From NCBI RefSeq assembly GCF_017104965.1, contig NZ_JAAGPR010000039.1, positions 1 through 64,000 of the forward strand: DNA of 64,000 nt, read 5' to 3'. A program made the translations under genes and the position numbers. Numbering within the stretch: position 1 is the first letter of the stretch; each line of letters starts with the position of its first letter. The notes beneath the pieces were generated by a model. It was not told the DNA's origin. It made no database searches and worked only from the letters and a program-made list of their open reading frames with translations. Below are positions 1 to 8,963 of this stretch, piece after piece. Origin of the DNA: Paraburkholderia sp. Ac-20340 (lineage in GTDB: Bacteria; Pseudomonadota; Gammaproteobacteria; Burkholderiales; Burkholderiaceae).

Positions 1-206
1 CCGCTACGTGCAGCAGGGGTGACAGGGGCGGCGGGCGTGACGGGCGCCGCGGCCTGCGGCGCCGCAGGCTGGCCGCCGAGCCACAGGGCCTGCGCGTCGG
101 AGGCGCGCAAACCGGCCTCGCGCAGCGCAGTGCGCGCCGCGCGATTCTGGATGGCGATGAGACGTCGCATGCCACCCGCCCACAGCTTCGTCAGATCTTT
201 CGTCAT
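1..206 (-). CDS. PHB-depolymerase-family esterase, N-terminal part only
   Basis: The reading frame opens with MTKDLTKLWAGGMRRL and continues through a basic helix and an Ala/Pro-rich linker to the left edge, so only about 68 residues are visible. This opening resembles the N-terminus of Burkholderia secreted or intracellular esterases of the PHB depolymerase family, which hydrolyse polyhydroxybutyrate or related esters. The alpha/beta-hydrolase core with its serine lipase box would lie outside the window, so the call rests on the N-terminal pattern alone. A longer start at 285 is possible, but it belongs to a different frame with poor composition. Confidence 0.45.
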   Translation of the reverse strand, partial: MTKDLTKLWAGGMRRLIAIQNRAARTALREAGLRASDAQALWLGGQPAAPQAAAPVTPAAPVTPAARS

Positions 207-464
207 CAGTGGCCTCGTGAAAGGGGTCGGATACGTAGCAAAAATCTGCCACGCGCATTCGTTGTGCGATGCACAATATCATCAATCTGACAGCGCTGCA
301 GTCGAATGAGTTCTAAAAGAAAATCGTCGTTCGCTGCAGCGCATTAAGCGCAACGAATCGCGGCTATACTGCAAAATCGCGCGACGCCCTGTCGGCCCAA
401 CCGGCCGCTCATGCGTTGAATCAATCGATACCCTCTTTCGAACGCGCCACCGTGGTGCCGACTC

Positions 465-1175
465 ATGCCCGATTTGCCGCTTAACCTCTGGAATTCGATA
501 ACGAACCTCGGCGGTGCAGGTCTCACGTTCCCGCTCGCCGCCGCGATCGCGCTGTGGCTTGTCGCAGGCTATTCGTGGCGCATGGCGGCCAGTTGGGTGG
601 CGCTGCTCGGTGCGGCAATCGGCCTCGTCATACTGACGAAGATCGCCTTCATGGGCTGGGGCGTCGGCGTGCGTTCGTACGATTTCACGGGCCTGAGCGG
701 CCACGCGATGATGTCCACCTCGGTGTATCCGGTGGCGTTCTTCCTGATGCTGCAAGGCGTGCGCGCCCCGCTGCGCGCGGCTGGCGTCGCGCTGGGGTTG
801 ATCGTCGGCGTGGTGGTGGCTTTTTCACGCGTCGTACTGGATGCGCATTCGCCTTCGGAGGCCGTGACCGGCACCATCGTCGGCGCGCTGACGGCGCTGG
901 TGTTCGTGCGCTACTGGTGGGATGCGCGTTCGGGCGGGATTTCGACCGCCGTGGTCGCGCTGAGCCTGGCCGCCATCACCGTCGCCTTGCATGATGTGCG
1001 CGTGCCCACGCACCGCTGGGTCACCGATATCGCGCTCACCGTTTCCGGTCACGATCAGCCCTTTGTGCGCGCCCGCTGGAAGACCAACCGGCCGATCCGC
1101 ACGCCCGGCACGCCCACCGCGCCGGTCTCGCAAACCCGCGACACCCTCACGCCGCCGGCGCAACGCCCGGCCTGA
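465..1175 (+). CDS. PAP2-family membrane phosphatase
   Basis: The 236-residue protein has about six hydrophobic segments in its first 180 residues, as expected for an integral inner-membrane PAP2 (type 2 phosphatidic acid phosphatase) enzyme. Two of the three family motifs are visible: SGHAMM around residue 77, which carries the phosphatase histidine, and SRVVLDAHSPSE around residues 124-135, which fits the SR-x5-H-x3-(D/E) motif. The first motif (K-x6-RP) is not clear. Such enzymes dephosphorylate lipid phosphates, for example undecaprenyl pyrophosphate or phosphatidic acid. The substrate here is unknown. The Pro/Thr-rich tail from residue 205 looks unstructured. It stands alone, convergent with the regulator to its right. 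Confidence 0.8.
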   Translation: MPDLPLNLWNSITNLGGAGLTFPLAAAIALWLVAGYSWRMAASWVALLGAAIGLVILTKIAFMGWGVGVRSYDFTGLSGHAMMSTSVYPVAFFLMLQGVRAPLRAAGVALGLIVGVVVAFSRVVLDAHSPSEAVTGTIVGALTALVFVRYWWDARSGGISTAVVALSLAAITVALHDVRVPTHRWVTDIALTVSGHDQPFVRARWKTNRPIRTPGTPTAPVSQTRDTLTPPAQRPA

Positions 1176-1214
1176 TCCCGCGAGCGGCATCGTGCTGCTC
1201 ACGTTCGGCTCTTT

Positions 1215-2111
1215 CTAGCCCGCCACGCCCAGCAACACGCTCGACGCCTTGAAAACGGCCGTCGCGCTTGCGCCGATGTCGAGCCCGAGCGCATCGACGC
1301 TGACATCGGTGATGACGGCCGCGACCACCGTGCCGCCGGGCAATTCGAGCGTCACTTCCGCATTCACCTCGCCGCGCCGCACGTGGCTGACGACGCCGCC
1401 AAGCCGGTTACGCGCCGACAGCCGCGCCGCCGCGTCCTCCCTGCCCGCCACCAGCACGACCGAGGACGCCTTCACCAGCGCCACGACCGCCACGCCTTGC
1501 GCCAAACCCAAAGCGTCCGCGCTCTCGCGCGTCACGATCGCCGCCAGGCGCTGGCCGCCCGGCAGCGCAATCGACACTTCGTCGTTGACGGCGCCGCGCA
1601 CGAGTACCGCAACGGTCCCGTAAAGCTGATTGCGCGCACTCGTGCGCAGCGCGAAACGGCCGAGCACGGCCAGATCGACCGACACGCTTTGCGCCGCGTC
1701 CCGATTCGACGCACTCTCCAGCGCACTCACCGCCGCCGCCGCGCGCTCCAGAAAACGCCGATGCTCACGCTCGATCGCGCCAAAGGCTTCGATCAGCCGC
1801 AACGCGCGCGGCGTGAGTCGCGTGCCGCCGCCGCCCGTCCCGCCGGTCGAGCGCACGACGAGCGGTTCGCCGGCGAGATTATTCATGGCGTCGATGGCGT
1901 CCCACGCGCCCTTGTAGCTCATGCCGACCGCCTTGGCCGCGCCCGTGATCGAGCCGCAATCGCGGATCGCCGCGAGCAGCGCGATGCGCGCCGCGCCGCC
2001 CAGCATCTGCGGCCCGGACTGGAACCAGACCGAGCCGCCGAGGCCCAGTTCGGGCGCGGCGGCGTGATCGGCGGCATCGGGTGGGAGAGAAGTCGAGGGG
2101 ACGTTTGTCAT
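1215..2111 (-). CDS. modE: ModE-type molybdate-responsive regulator
   Basis: The 298-residue protein has the ModE layout. An N-terminal winged helix (about residues 40-130) contains GSITGAAKAVGMSYKGAWDAID, cut here only to name the pattern, followed by LVVRSTGGTGGGGTRLT. Two TOBE/Mop ligand-binding modules follow: SARNQLYGTV and SARNRLGGVV mark their starts, at about residues 157 and 230. In the family, ModE dimers bind molybdate and control molybdate transport and molybdoenzyme genes. No mod transport genes are adjacent. The annotated ATG at 2109-2111 has no recognisable Shine-Dalgarno sequence, because a 14-bp tandem repeat directly abuts it, so the start is uncertain. Confidence 0.88.
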   Translation of the reverse strand: MTNVPSTSLPPDAADHAAAPELGLGGSVWFQSGPQMLGGAARIALLAAIRDCGSITGAAKAVGMSYKGAWDAIDAMNNLAGEPLVVRSTGGTGGGGTRLTPRALRLIEAFGAIEREHRRFLERAAAAVSALESASNRDAAQSVSVDLAVLGRFALRTSARNQLYGTVAVLVRGAVNDEVSIALPGGQRLAAIVTRESADALGLAQGVAVVALVKASSVVLVAGREDAAARLSARNRLGGVVSHVRRGEVNAEVTLELPGGTVVAAVITDVSVDALGLDIGASATAVFKASSVLLGVAG

Positions 2112-2112
2112 C

Positions 2113-2165
2113 GCGTATTGCGTGTCGCGTATTGCGTGTCGCGTATTGCGTGTCGCGTATTGCGG
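2113..2165. repeat. 14-bp tandem repeat in the modE leader
   Basis: The unit gcgtattgcgtgtc is repeated three times perfectly (2113-2126, 2127-2140, 2141-2154) and then partially (2155-2165). It ends only a base or two from the modE start codon, where a ribosome binding site would normally lie. Such short perfect arrays can change copy number by slippage. Whether this one does is not known. Confidence 0.95.
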
Positions 2166-2212
2166 TCGTGATCGGAAACTTGCATGTTGCGGCGATTATA
2201 GAGATGGCGCCC

Positions 2213-3796
2213 TCACGCGCCGCGCACGATCTTCGGCTGACGCAGATCGCGCAGCAGGCGCTCGCCCTCTTTTGCGGTATAGCGTTTGACCGCTTCACAC
2301 CAGCCTCGCGCAAAGCCCAGTTGATACGGCTCGGCGTCCATGCGTTCGAGAAAACGCAGCGCCACGGCCGCGTCATTGCCATCGCCCAACACGCTTTGCA
2401 GGCGCCCAAGCGTGCGCGCCGTATCCGTGCGCGTGCGGCGCGACGTAATCGGCGCGAAAAACTCGAGCGTGTAGCGCAGATACTTCGCGTTTATGCGCAC
2501 ACGATGACGGCTGGCTTCGTCGATGGCGGTAAGTTTCTGCGCTTGCGCAAGCCGTTCGTAATAGCGATGCACGCGCTTTTTCGCATGGCGACGCAGCGAC
2601 GGGCCAGCCTCAGCGGATGTGGCGGCATGCTGCGCGAGCGCGGCCAGCCATTGCAGCCACGCGAGCGCCAGATGCGCATAGCGCGGCGATGCGAGCGCCT
2701 CGCGCACCCGGCCGCGCGCGGCTTGCCGGCCGGCTTCGGCCTCGTCGCGCAGCGCGCGCCAGCGTTCGGACTCGTTGTCGGCGGCGGCCAGCGCGGGCAG
2801 CGTCGATTCGACGAACACATCGCGGTCGCGCGCCTCGCCGAGCAGGCCGCCCAGCCATTTGAGATCGGGTTCGATACGCTCGCGCCAGCCCACGTCCTGC
2901 CAGTGCGAAAAAATGCGCATCGCCGTGCGCAACCGGCGCTGCGACACGCGCATCTGGTGAATGAACTCCGTGTTGGCGGAATCGCGCACGCCCGCGTCGT
3001 TGCCGAACCATTGCGCGCTGATATTGGCGCCGATCGCCGCCAGCGCGGCCTCGGCGCTCGACGCGCCGCCCAGATCGACCGGATCGGCGTGAATCGCCTT
3101 TTCGTCGCCGACGGTGCTGCCGTGCGCCGTGCGCGCCAGCGCGTCGGTCAGGCGCACGAAAGCAGGCAGCGCATCGACCAGCGCGTGCGCGCCGTCAAAA
3201 AGCCCGGCGACGAGTGGCGCAGATGGTGCATCGTCAAGCCAGGGCACGCTCAAGCGAAGTTCATGCAGCCGCGCCGTTTCGTCGCGCGGCATTCGCGTGT
3301 CGGCATCGAGTTCGAGTGTCAGATCTTCGGCTTCGCGCGGCCACGTCCAGGCGCTTCGCGTCGCCATCAGAGAAGCCGATGGCGCAAGCGGACCGGCCGC
3401 CGCCAGCGCCTCGCGAAACGCTTCGGGGGCGGCCTCGAAAAGCGCTGCGTCGAGCCCATCCGTTTCGAGATGCGCCGAGAATATCGGCTCGACGACAACG
3501 ATGCCCGGCGTCAGCACGTAGCGCCTCGACACGACAACGCTATGCGCGGCGCTTCGCGTCTCCACCGCAATCCGCCAGCCGGCTTTCGCGAGCGCATCGC
3601 TGCTATCGAAAGTGACGTTCGAAACGGACTCTACGGGACCGGCCTGCGCAACGAGTGACGGCACCGCGGCGCGCAACGCCGCCGTGACACCGGTTGCCTC
3701 TGAACCAGAATCAGAATCAGGCGCAACGGCTGTCTCGCGCGGTGCCGGAGGCGCGCCATTCACGACATCCAGCACGATTTCCAGACGGCGGACCAT
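2213..3796 (-). CDS. CYTH- and CHAD-domain protein
   Basis: The 527-residue protein has an N-terminal CYTH-like half (about residues 1-220), which is divergent. The opening MVRRLEIVLDVV fits the acidic/basic beta-strand start of triphosphate tunnel enzymes. A C-terminal CHAD domain (about residues 235-510) is helical and rich in conserved His and Arg, with EFIHQMRVSQRRLRTAMR and the LGEARDRDVF segment typical of the family. CHAD domains bind inorganic polyphosphate and often target proteins to polyphosphate granules; CYTH domains hydrolyse triphosphates. The polyphosphate kinase gene 0.6 kb away on the other strand supports a polyphosphate role. Whether the CYTH half is catalytic cannot be judged, since its ExExK signature is not clear. 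Confidence 0.82.
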   Translation of the reverse strand: MVRRLEIVLDVVNGAPPAPRETAVAPDSDSGSEATGVTAALRAAVPSLVAQAGPVESVSNVTFDSSDALAKAGWRIAVETRSAAHSVVVSRRYVLTPGIVVVEPIFSAHLETDGLDAALFEAAPEAFREALAAAGPLAPSASLMATRSAWTWPREAEDLTLELDADTRMPRDETARLHELRLSVPWLDDAPSAPLVAGLFDGAHALVDALPAFVRLTDALARTAHGSTVGDEKAIHADPVDLGGASSAEAALAAIGANISAQWFGNDAGVRDSANTEFIHQMRVSQRRLRTAMRIFSHWQDVGWRERIEPDLKWLGGLLGEARDRDVFVESTLPALAAADNESERWRALRDEAEAGRQAARGRVREALASPRYAHLALAWLQWLAALAQHAATSAEAGPSLRRHAKKRVHRYYERLAQAQKLTAIDEASRHRVRINAKYLRYTLEFFAPITSRRTRTDTARTLGRLQSVLGDGNDAAVALRFLERMDAEPYQLGFARGWCEAVKRYTAKEGERLLRDLRQPKIVRGA

Positions 3797-4032
3797 GAAC
3801 GCTCCAGGAGTTCGTTGGCGCGACGAGCGGACGGTTTGCGCAGCGCTTCAAACCGAACCGGGGCAAACCGCGTTACTGCCCTGATAGTACACGCGCCGCT
3901 GCAGCGATGCTTCCAGAAACGGATTGCGCCTTCCCTTACGCGCACTGACGACGATCAAGATCGTCAGGAGGCGAAAGTGGAAAAATACTTACATATCCCT
4001 TCGATCAATCTCGTTTTTATCAGGAGTATTGA

Positions 4033-4251
4033 GTGTTTCCCGAATACAGAGAACAGATCTCGCACCTCAAGGTCCACGACGAACATTTCGCGCGGCTTTT
4101 CAATCGTCACAACGAGCTCGACCAGCAGATCAAGAACATGGAAGCGGGCATCGTTCCCACCCACGGCATGGCCATCGAACATCTCAAGAAAGAGAAACTG
4201 CACCTTAAGGATTCGCTCTACTCGATCTTGCGCAAAAACACGAACGACTAG
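4033..4251 (+). CDS. DUF465 (YdcH-like) small helical protein
   Basis: The 72-residue, highly charged, all-helical protein (FPEYREQISHLKVHDEHFARLF, shown only in part) matches the small DUF465/YdcH family, whose members form coiled-coil hairpins of unknown function. The start is the GTG at 4033, preceded by AGGAG at 4022-4026 with six bases of spacing; this is why the GTG is preferred over upstream starts. It lies between the CHAD gene and ppk2, reading in the ppk2 direction, 155 bp before it. Confidence 0.85.
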   Translation: MFPEYREQISHLKVHDEHFARLFNRHNELDQQIKNMEAGIVPTHGMAIEHLKKEKLHLKDSLYSILRKNTND

Positions 4252-4406
4252 GCATCGCGCACGCTGTTTTTACGCGCTTCAGTCCATTTTCAGACGGCTT
4301 CAAATCGCCTCATTGCGCGGCATGCTTCAAAGCGTGCCGCGCGTGAGCGCCTGACCGGAAACACGCGCATGAGCGTCCGGCCACGCCCTATCGAACGAGA
4401 ACAATC

Positions 4407-5561
4407 ATGTCCAGGACCGCGCCGCAACCCCTCCCTCAGCATTCCGCCGCTAGCGCGCAAACCGCCGACGATGCAAATCTCGGCCCGGCCGCGCGCCGCC
4501 CAGGCATCACGCCGCGCAGCGCGCAACGGCGTACCGTCGATGCCGCCGTCGAAGCATCGGCGCAAGCCATCGCAGGTGCCGTTCACGACGTCATGAGCGT
4601 GCATCGTTCCGCGCAGCTTGCGGATCAACCCGCGGCGAACAGCGAGCCGCCGGAATCGCTGCTCGATTCCATCGCCGCCTTGATGCGTGGACTGTCGCCC
4701 GACGAAGGCGCTCAACTGCGCAGCCTCGTTCTCGAAGGCACGCCATCCGACTGGCAGGCATCGCGCTCGCGTCATCCCGACGACGAACTCGCTTCAGGCT
4801 GGCGCGAAGGCCTCTATCCGTATCGCCATCTGATGTCGCGACGCGCCTACGAGCGGCAAAAGTATCGTCTTCAGGTTGAATTGCTGAAACTTCAGGCGTG
4901 GGTGCGCGAGACCGGCCAGCGCGTGGTGATTCTGTTCGAAGGGCGCGACGCCGCCGGTAAGGGCGGCACCATCAAGCGCTTCATGGAGCATTTGAATCCG
5001 CGCGGGGCGCGCGTCGTTGCGCTGGAGAAGCCCAACGAACTCGAACGCGGCCAATGGTATTTTCAGCGCTATGTGCAACATCTGCCGTCGGCGGGCGAGA
5101 TCGTCATGTTCGACCGCTCCTGGTATAACCGCGCGGGCGTCGAGCGCGTGATGGACTTCTGCTCGCCCGAGCAATACGCCGACTTCATGCGGCAGGCGCC
5201 GGAATTCGAGCGGCAACTGATCCGCAGCGGTATTCACCTGATCAAGTTCTGGTTTTCGGTGAGCCGTGCGGAGCAGCGCCGGCGCTTCAAGGAGCGCAGC
5301 GTGCATCCGCTCAAGCAGTGGAAGCTGAGCCCTGTCGATCTGGCCTCGCTCGACAAATGGGACGACTACACGCAGGCCAAGGAGGCGATGTTCGCCCAGA
5401 CCGATACCGCGGACGCGCCCTGGACCGTGATCCGCTCCGATTGCAAGAAGCGCGCGCGGCTCAATGCAATGCGCTACGTGCTGCAAAAGCTGCCGTATGC
5501 GAGCCGGGATGCCGAAGCGATCGGCGTGGTCGATCCGTTGCTGGTCAGCCGGGCGATTTGA
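4407..5561 (+). CDS. ppk2: Polyphosphate kinase 2
   Basis: The 384-residue protein carries the PPK2 P-loop kinase fold. Walker A is GRDAAGKGG (about residues 179-187), the catalytic acidic motif is MFDRSWYNRAG with its Asp at about 236, and the lid is RRRFKERSVHPLKQWKLSP. The closing segment WTVIRSDCKKRARLN is characteristic. PPK2 enzymes transfer phosphate between polyphosphate and nucleotides, usually favouring nucleotide synthesis from polyphosphate. About 120 N-terminal residues before the kinase core are low-complexity and probably flexible. The nearby CHAD protein suggests a common polyphosphate context. No strong ribosome binding site is visible before the ATG. Confidence 0.93.
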   Translation: MSRTAPQPLPQHSAASAQTADDANLGPAARRPGITPRSAQRRTVDAAVEASAQAIAGAVHDVMSVHRSAQLADQPAANSEPPESLLDSIAALMRGLSPDEGAQLRSLVLEGTPSDWQASRSRHPDDELASGWREGLYPYRHLMSRRAYERQKYRLQVELLKLQAWVRETGQRVVILFEGRDAAGKGGTIKRFMEHLNPRGARVVALEKPNELERGQWYFQRYVQHLPSAGEIVMFDRSWYNRAGVERVMDFCSPEQYADFMRQAPEFERQLIRSGIHLIKFWFSVSRAEQRRRFKERSVHPLKQWKLSPVDLASLDKWDDYTQAKEAMFAQTDTADAPWTVIRSDCKKRARLNAMRYVLQKLPYASRDAEAIGVVDPLLVSRAI

Positions 5562-5603
5562 GACTTTGCGGCAAGGCTCGAGGCGTGTTGCCTTGAGCCG
5601 ATC

Positions 5604-5909
5604 TCAGCGCGTTGCCGCGCCTGCGGGCCGCATCCGCCATTGTTTGCTCGCCGCGCCATCGACGGACGAGTCGAAACCGGTGTCCAGCACCCACTCCCAG
5701 TCGGGCGCGGCCATCTTGCCGCCCGTTACGCTGGCCACCTGAGACAGAACCTGATCGCGGTCGGCGAGAAACTTCAGTGAGCCGCACACCACGTTGAAGA
5801 GCGGCACCGTGCCATCCACCATGAACACATGGGCGACAACACCGTCTGCGCACGCAACGCGCGTCGAACTGCCGACAGAGCGGGGAAAAGACACTGCAGG
5901 TGTGACCAT
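5604..5909 (-). CDS. Small conserved-looking hypothetical protein
   Basis: The 101-residue product begins MVTPAVSFPRSVG and has natural composition with a hydrophobic beta-rich middle (GVVAHVFMVDGTVPLFNVV). I do not recognise a family. The ATG at 5909 is chosen because GAGGAG lies five bases upstream; an earlier in-frame ATG at 5921 has no such site. It is convergent with ppk2 and lies downstream of the MFS gene on the same strand, 330 bp apart, so it probably has its own promoter. Confidence 0.55.
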   Translation of the reverse strand: MVTPAVSFPRSVGSSTRVACADGVVAHVFMVDGTVPLFNVVCGSLKFLADRDQVLSQVASVTGGKMAAPDWEWVLDTGFDSSVDGAASKQWRMRPAGAATR

Positions 5910-6241
5910 GAAACTCCTCATACGTCAGGCAAAAGAAAGCTTGGCAGCCGCAAACACGTCCTGTGATCCGGTGAGCCCGGAAGGAACCGTGTACTCGCAC
6001 GCACGGGGAATGACTCGCTCGACCGCCGTGCGTGATACCTGCGAGTTAACGACAACAAGCTGCGCGACTTTACCCATCCGCAGAATGAAGTTTCTTGTCT
6101 GACGAATGACGGCGAGTTCAGCGGCACGCTATTGGCAATCACAAGCCCCAATTACCTGCCGCTTTGTCTGCCCGCCCCGAAGCGCTACGCAGCCTGACTT
6201 CGCAACGCTCCGGGCGGGCTACCCAGATATTCAACCCGTCA
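5910..6241. other. Intergenic region without a supported gene
   Basis: About 330 bp separate the small hypothetical gene from the MFS transporter stop. Overlapping open frames on both strands have poor composition. It presumably contains the promoter of the leftward small gene. No clear terminator or repeat was seen. Confidence 0.5.
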
Positions 6242-7582
6242 TCAACGGCCCAGCGACGCCGCTTCCTGCAGACTCATCGAGCGAGTTTCAGGCGCCAGCA
6301 TCATCGACACCAGGAAGCCGAGCAAAGTGATTGCCGCCGCCGCGAACATCGTCTCGCCAATCCCGAACTTTTCCAGCGAGATCGGCACGAGCCAGGTCCC
6401 AACAGCGCTGCTCAGTGCCGACAGCGATGCACCGAGCCCGACAGCGAAAGCGCGAATCTCCGTGGGGAACAGTTCGTTGGGGTAGACGAACTCCAGCACC
6501 TGCGCACCGCCGATAAACAGCGCATAGGCCGCGAAGAGCAGCAGCACGATCCAGCCCGCGGCTTCAGGGAACAGGCCCAGACCGAGTAGCGCGAGTCCCG
6601 ACCACAGGAAGCTCTGGAGAATGATTGTGCGTCGGCCAATGAAATTGATCAGCCACGTCGCCACCACGCAACCGACGACAAACATCAACGTGATGCCGAC
6701 CGAACCATAGGACGCGAGACGGCCGGTCAAATTCAGCGCCTGAAACAGCTTGGGCACGAACGCGTAGACCGCGAAAACCGGAATAACCGCGCAGCTCCAG
6801 AACATCACCACAAACATGATCCGCTTGCCGTAACCCGCGCGGATGGCGTCCATAAAGCTCATCGCTTTCGCCGCCTTCGGCTCCTCAGCAATATTGCGCA
6901 ACGAGAACGACGGGCCGAAGACGCGTTTGATCACGGCTTCGGCGTCGGCGCGACGTCCTTTGCTCAGCAGCCATCGCGGCGATTCCGGCGTGCCAACGCG
7001 AATGACCAGCAAGATCAACGCGATGATTGCCGGGCTGGCCATGACATGACGCCACGCGTCGGCGCCAGCGCTCGACAGGATGAAATTGCCCGCGATGTAC
7101 GACAGTGCCGCCCCCACGAACCACAGCACGGTCAGGACCGAGAGTCGCGCACCGCGATGCTTCTGCGGAATGAACTCAGTCAGCAAAGACCCCGCCGCCG
7201 TGTATTCGATCCCGACCGCGAGCCCAGAGAGCAGACGCAGAACGGCAAGGCTCGCCCCACTGCCCACCCAGAGCATGCCAATCGAGCAGGCGAGCACGAT
7301 CGCCGGCGCGACAAAAAACAGTTTCTGACGCCCGAGGCGGTCAGTCAGCCAGCCGCCGACGAATCCGCCGACGAACACACCGACAAGCGCCATCGCTGCT
7401 GTAATGCCTTGCCAGAATCCGCCCAGCGCCAAGGCGCTGGACATGGGAATGGTCGCAACGCCGATGATGCTCAGGATGTAGCCGACCATCACCCAGCCGC
7501 CGCCGGTGCGTACCGTCAACAGTTGATGAAATGCATTTATCTTTACATCGTCAATCAGTACATCAGATTTAGTAGAACTCAT
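6242..7582 (-). CDS. MFS transporter, sugar/aromatic-acid porter type
   Basis: The 446-residue protein shows twelve hydrophobic segments in two halves. The family loops are present: GGWLTDRLGRQKLF between helices 2 and 3, TPESPRWLLSKGR before the central loop, and NFIGRRTIIL in the second half, ending in PETRSMSLQEA. These are hallmarks of the sugar-porter/SV2 side of the major facilitator superfamily. Its gene follows the FAD oxidoreductase gene on the same strand with a 61-bp gap, so the two are probably co-transcribed and the porter may import that enzyme's substrate. The actual substrate cannot be read from sequence. Confidence 0.88.
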   Translation of the reverse strand: MSSTKSDVLIDDVKINAFHQLLTVRTGGGWVMVGYILSIIGVATIPMSSALALGGFWQGITAAMALVGVFVGGFVGGWLTDRLGRQKLFFVAPAIVLACSIGMLWVGSGASLAVLRLLSGLAVGIEYTAAGSLLTEFIPQKHRGARLSVLTVLWFVGAALSYIAGNFILSSAGADAWRHVMASPAIIALILLVIRVGTPESPRWLLSKGRRADAEAVIKRVFGPSFSLRNIAEEPKAAKAMSFMDAIRAGYGKRIMFVVMFWSCAVIPVFAVYAFVPKLFQALNLTGRLASYGSVGITLMFVVGCVVATWLINFIGRRTIILQSFLWSGLALLGLGLFPEAAGWIVLLLFAAYALFIGGAQVLEFVYPNELFPTEIRAFAVGLGASLSALSSAVGTWLVPISLEKFGIGETMFAAAAITLLGFLVSMMLAPETRSMSLQEAASLGR

Positions 7583-7643
7583 TTTCCTGCTTTATATCCT
7601 TACGTGTAGTGGGCACCGTATTCTCGCGACAACGTGTGCGTTG

Positions 7644-8963
7644 TCATGCTTCGAGACCGGCGCGGAATTGCCCCCACTTCAAAACCGCATTCACGCCAAT
7701 CGAGAGGAACGGCTCCGGTGGCGTGCTGTTCGGTCCCGGCGAGGCCAGCAGAAATTCCGTGAGTTCGCCGCCTTTGCCCGCCAGCCAGTCGGCGAGCAGC
7801 TTGCCGGTCGCCGTGCCGCGCGTGATGCCAAGCCCATTGCAGCACAAGGCGCCATACACATTGGGCGCGAGTTGCCCGAAGAAGCCTTCGTGGTTTTCCG
7901 AGAGGCAGATCGCGCCGCTCCACGTGTACTCGAGATCGACCTTCGGCAGCATCGGGAAACGACGCTCGAATGATTTCCGATGGTTCTTGATGTAGCGCTT
8001 CAGGTAATTCGCGTTCGGCCTGCCATTCGGATTGAAGCTGAAGCTGTTACGAACCAGGATGCGGTTGTCCATCGTGCGCCGCACCGTGCTGCCGAACGGA
8101 TCGGCAGGAATCACACCCCAGACGTCCTTGCCGCCGAGTTGAGCCTGCTCCTGAGTCGTCAGCGGGCGGGTCAGGCTGCCATACAGGAACGTCGACAGCA
8201 GCCGGCCTTTGAGGAAGCCAAAGTGCGAAGCGAAAGCGTTATTCGTGAGAATCAGCTTTTCGGTCGTAATGCGGCCCTGGTCATGCGCGAGAACGATCTC
8301 GTCGCCGTATTCGACGCCGGTGATCGGCGTGTGCTCGTAGAGCGTGACGTTCGCGGGCAGGCTATCCGCCAGGCCCTTCACGAGCGCGGACGGCTGCAGC
8401 AGAATCGTGCCGGGAATGAAAAGCGCCTTCTTGTAGAACGACGTGCCGATATGCTCGGGCAGATCCTTCCCTTCGATCATCTGGGTCTCGCGACCGATCT
8501 TGGCCAGACCGCTCCGATACGCTTCCAGCACCGCGATGCCGCGATCCTCGACAGCGGCCTGATACTTGCCCGCTTCCGACATCTGGCATTGGATATTGTT
8601 TTCCGCGACGATCTCGCGCAGGAAATTCTGGCCGAGCGTATTCAGCTTCAGGACCAGCTTCGCCGTATTCACATCGCCGATGTAGTCCTTTGCGCCGATG
8701 TCATGCGGCACATCGATGGCGAAGCCCGCATTTCGGCCTGCCGAGCCAAAGCCGACTTCCTGGGCTTCGACGAGTACGATCTCTTCATCCGGGAAATTCG
8801 TCGCGAGTTGCCGGGCTGCGGCGAGTCCGGTCAAGCCCGCGCCGACAATCGTCCAGCGCACGCGCTTCTCGCCCGTATGGCGCGGCTTCGGTCGACGCGC
8901 GGCACTCGTGTGATACCAACCCGGGCGCGAATCGTCTCCCGGTAGCGATGTGACTTGCTGCAT
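7644..8963 (-). CDS. FAD-dependent oxidoreductase of the DAO family
   Basis: The 439-residue protein has an N-terminal dinucleotide-binding motif, VGAGLTGLAAARQLA (about residues 41-55), then VEAQEVGFGSAGRNAGFAID, shown only to name the DAO/GlpA-type FAD pocket. The C-terminal signature CNGLGITRGTATGKLLADWL closes the FAD site. This architecture fits D-amino-acid oxidase-like enzymes such as gamma-glutamylputrescine oxidase or related amine oxidases, which act in the cytoplasm on amines or amino acids. It is upstream of the MFS gene in a likely two-gene operon. About 35 residues before the Rossmann motif are typical of the PuuB-like subgroup. Confidence 0.83.
   Translation of the reverse strand: MQQVTSLPGDDSRPGWYHTSAARRPKPRHTGEKRVRWTIVGAGLTGLAAARQLATNFPDEEIVLVEAQEVGFGSAGRNAGFAIDVPHDIGAKDYIGDVNTAKLVLKLNTLGQNFLREIVAENNIQCQMSEAGKYQAAVEDRGIAVLEAYRSGLAKIGRETQMIEGKDLPEHIGTSFYKKALFIPGTILLQPSALVKGLADSLPANVTLYEHTPITGVEYGDEIVLAHDQGRITTEKLILTNNAFASHFGFLKGRLLSTFLYGSLTRPLTTQEQAQLGGKDVWGVIPADPFGSTVRRTMDNRILVRNSFSFNPNGRPNANYLKRYIKNHRKSFERRFPMLPKVDLEYTWSGAICLSENHEGFFGQLAPNVYGALCCNGLGITRGTATGKLLADWLAGKGGELTEFLLASPGPNSTPPEPFLSIGVNAVLKWGQFRAGLEA

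Noticed and set aside
2113..2165. Possible relation of the modE repeat to the island attachment repeat
   Set aside because: They share only the ten bases gcgtattgcg. The similarity is too short to suggest a secondary attachment site.
2081..3658. 525-codon frame opposite the CHAD gene
   Set aside because: Shadow frame rich in Arg and Ala. The minus strand has conserved CHAD motifs.
5545..6000. Alternative 151-codon minus frame overlapping the small hypothetical gene
   Set aside because: The overlapping 101-residue frame has better composition and a good ribosome binding site.
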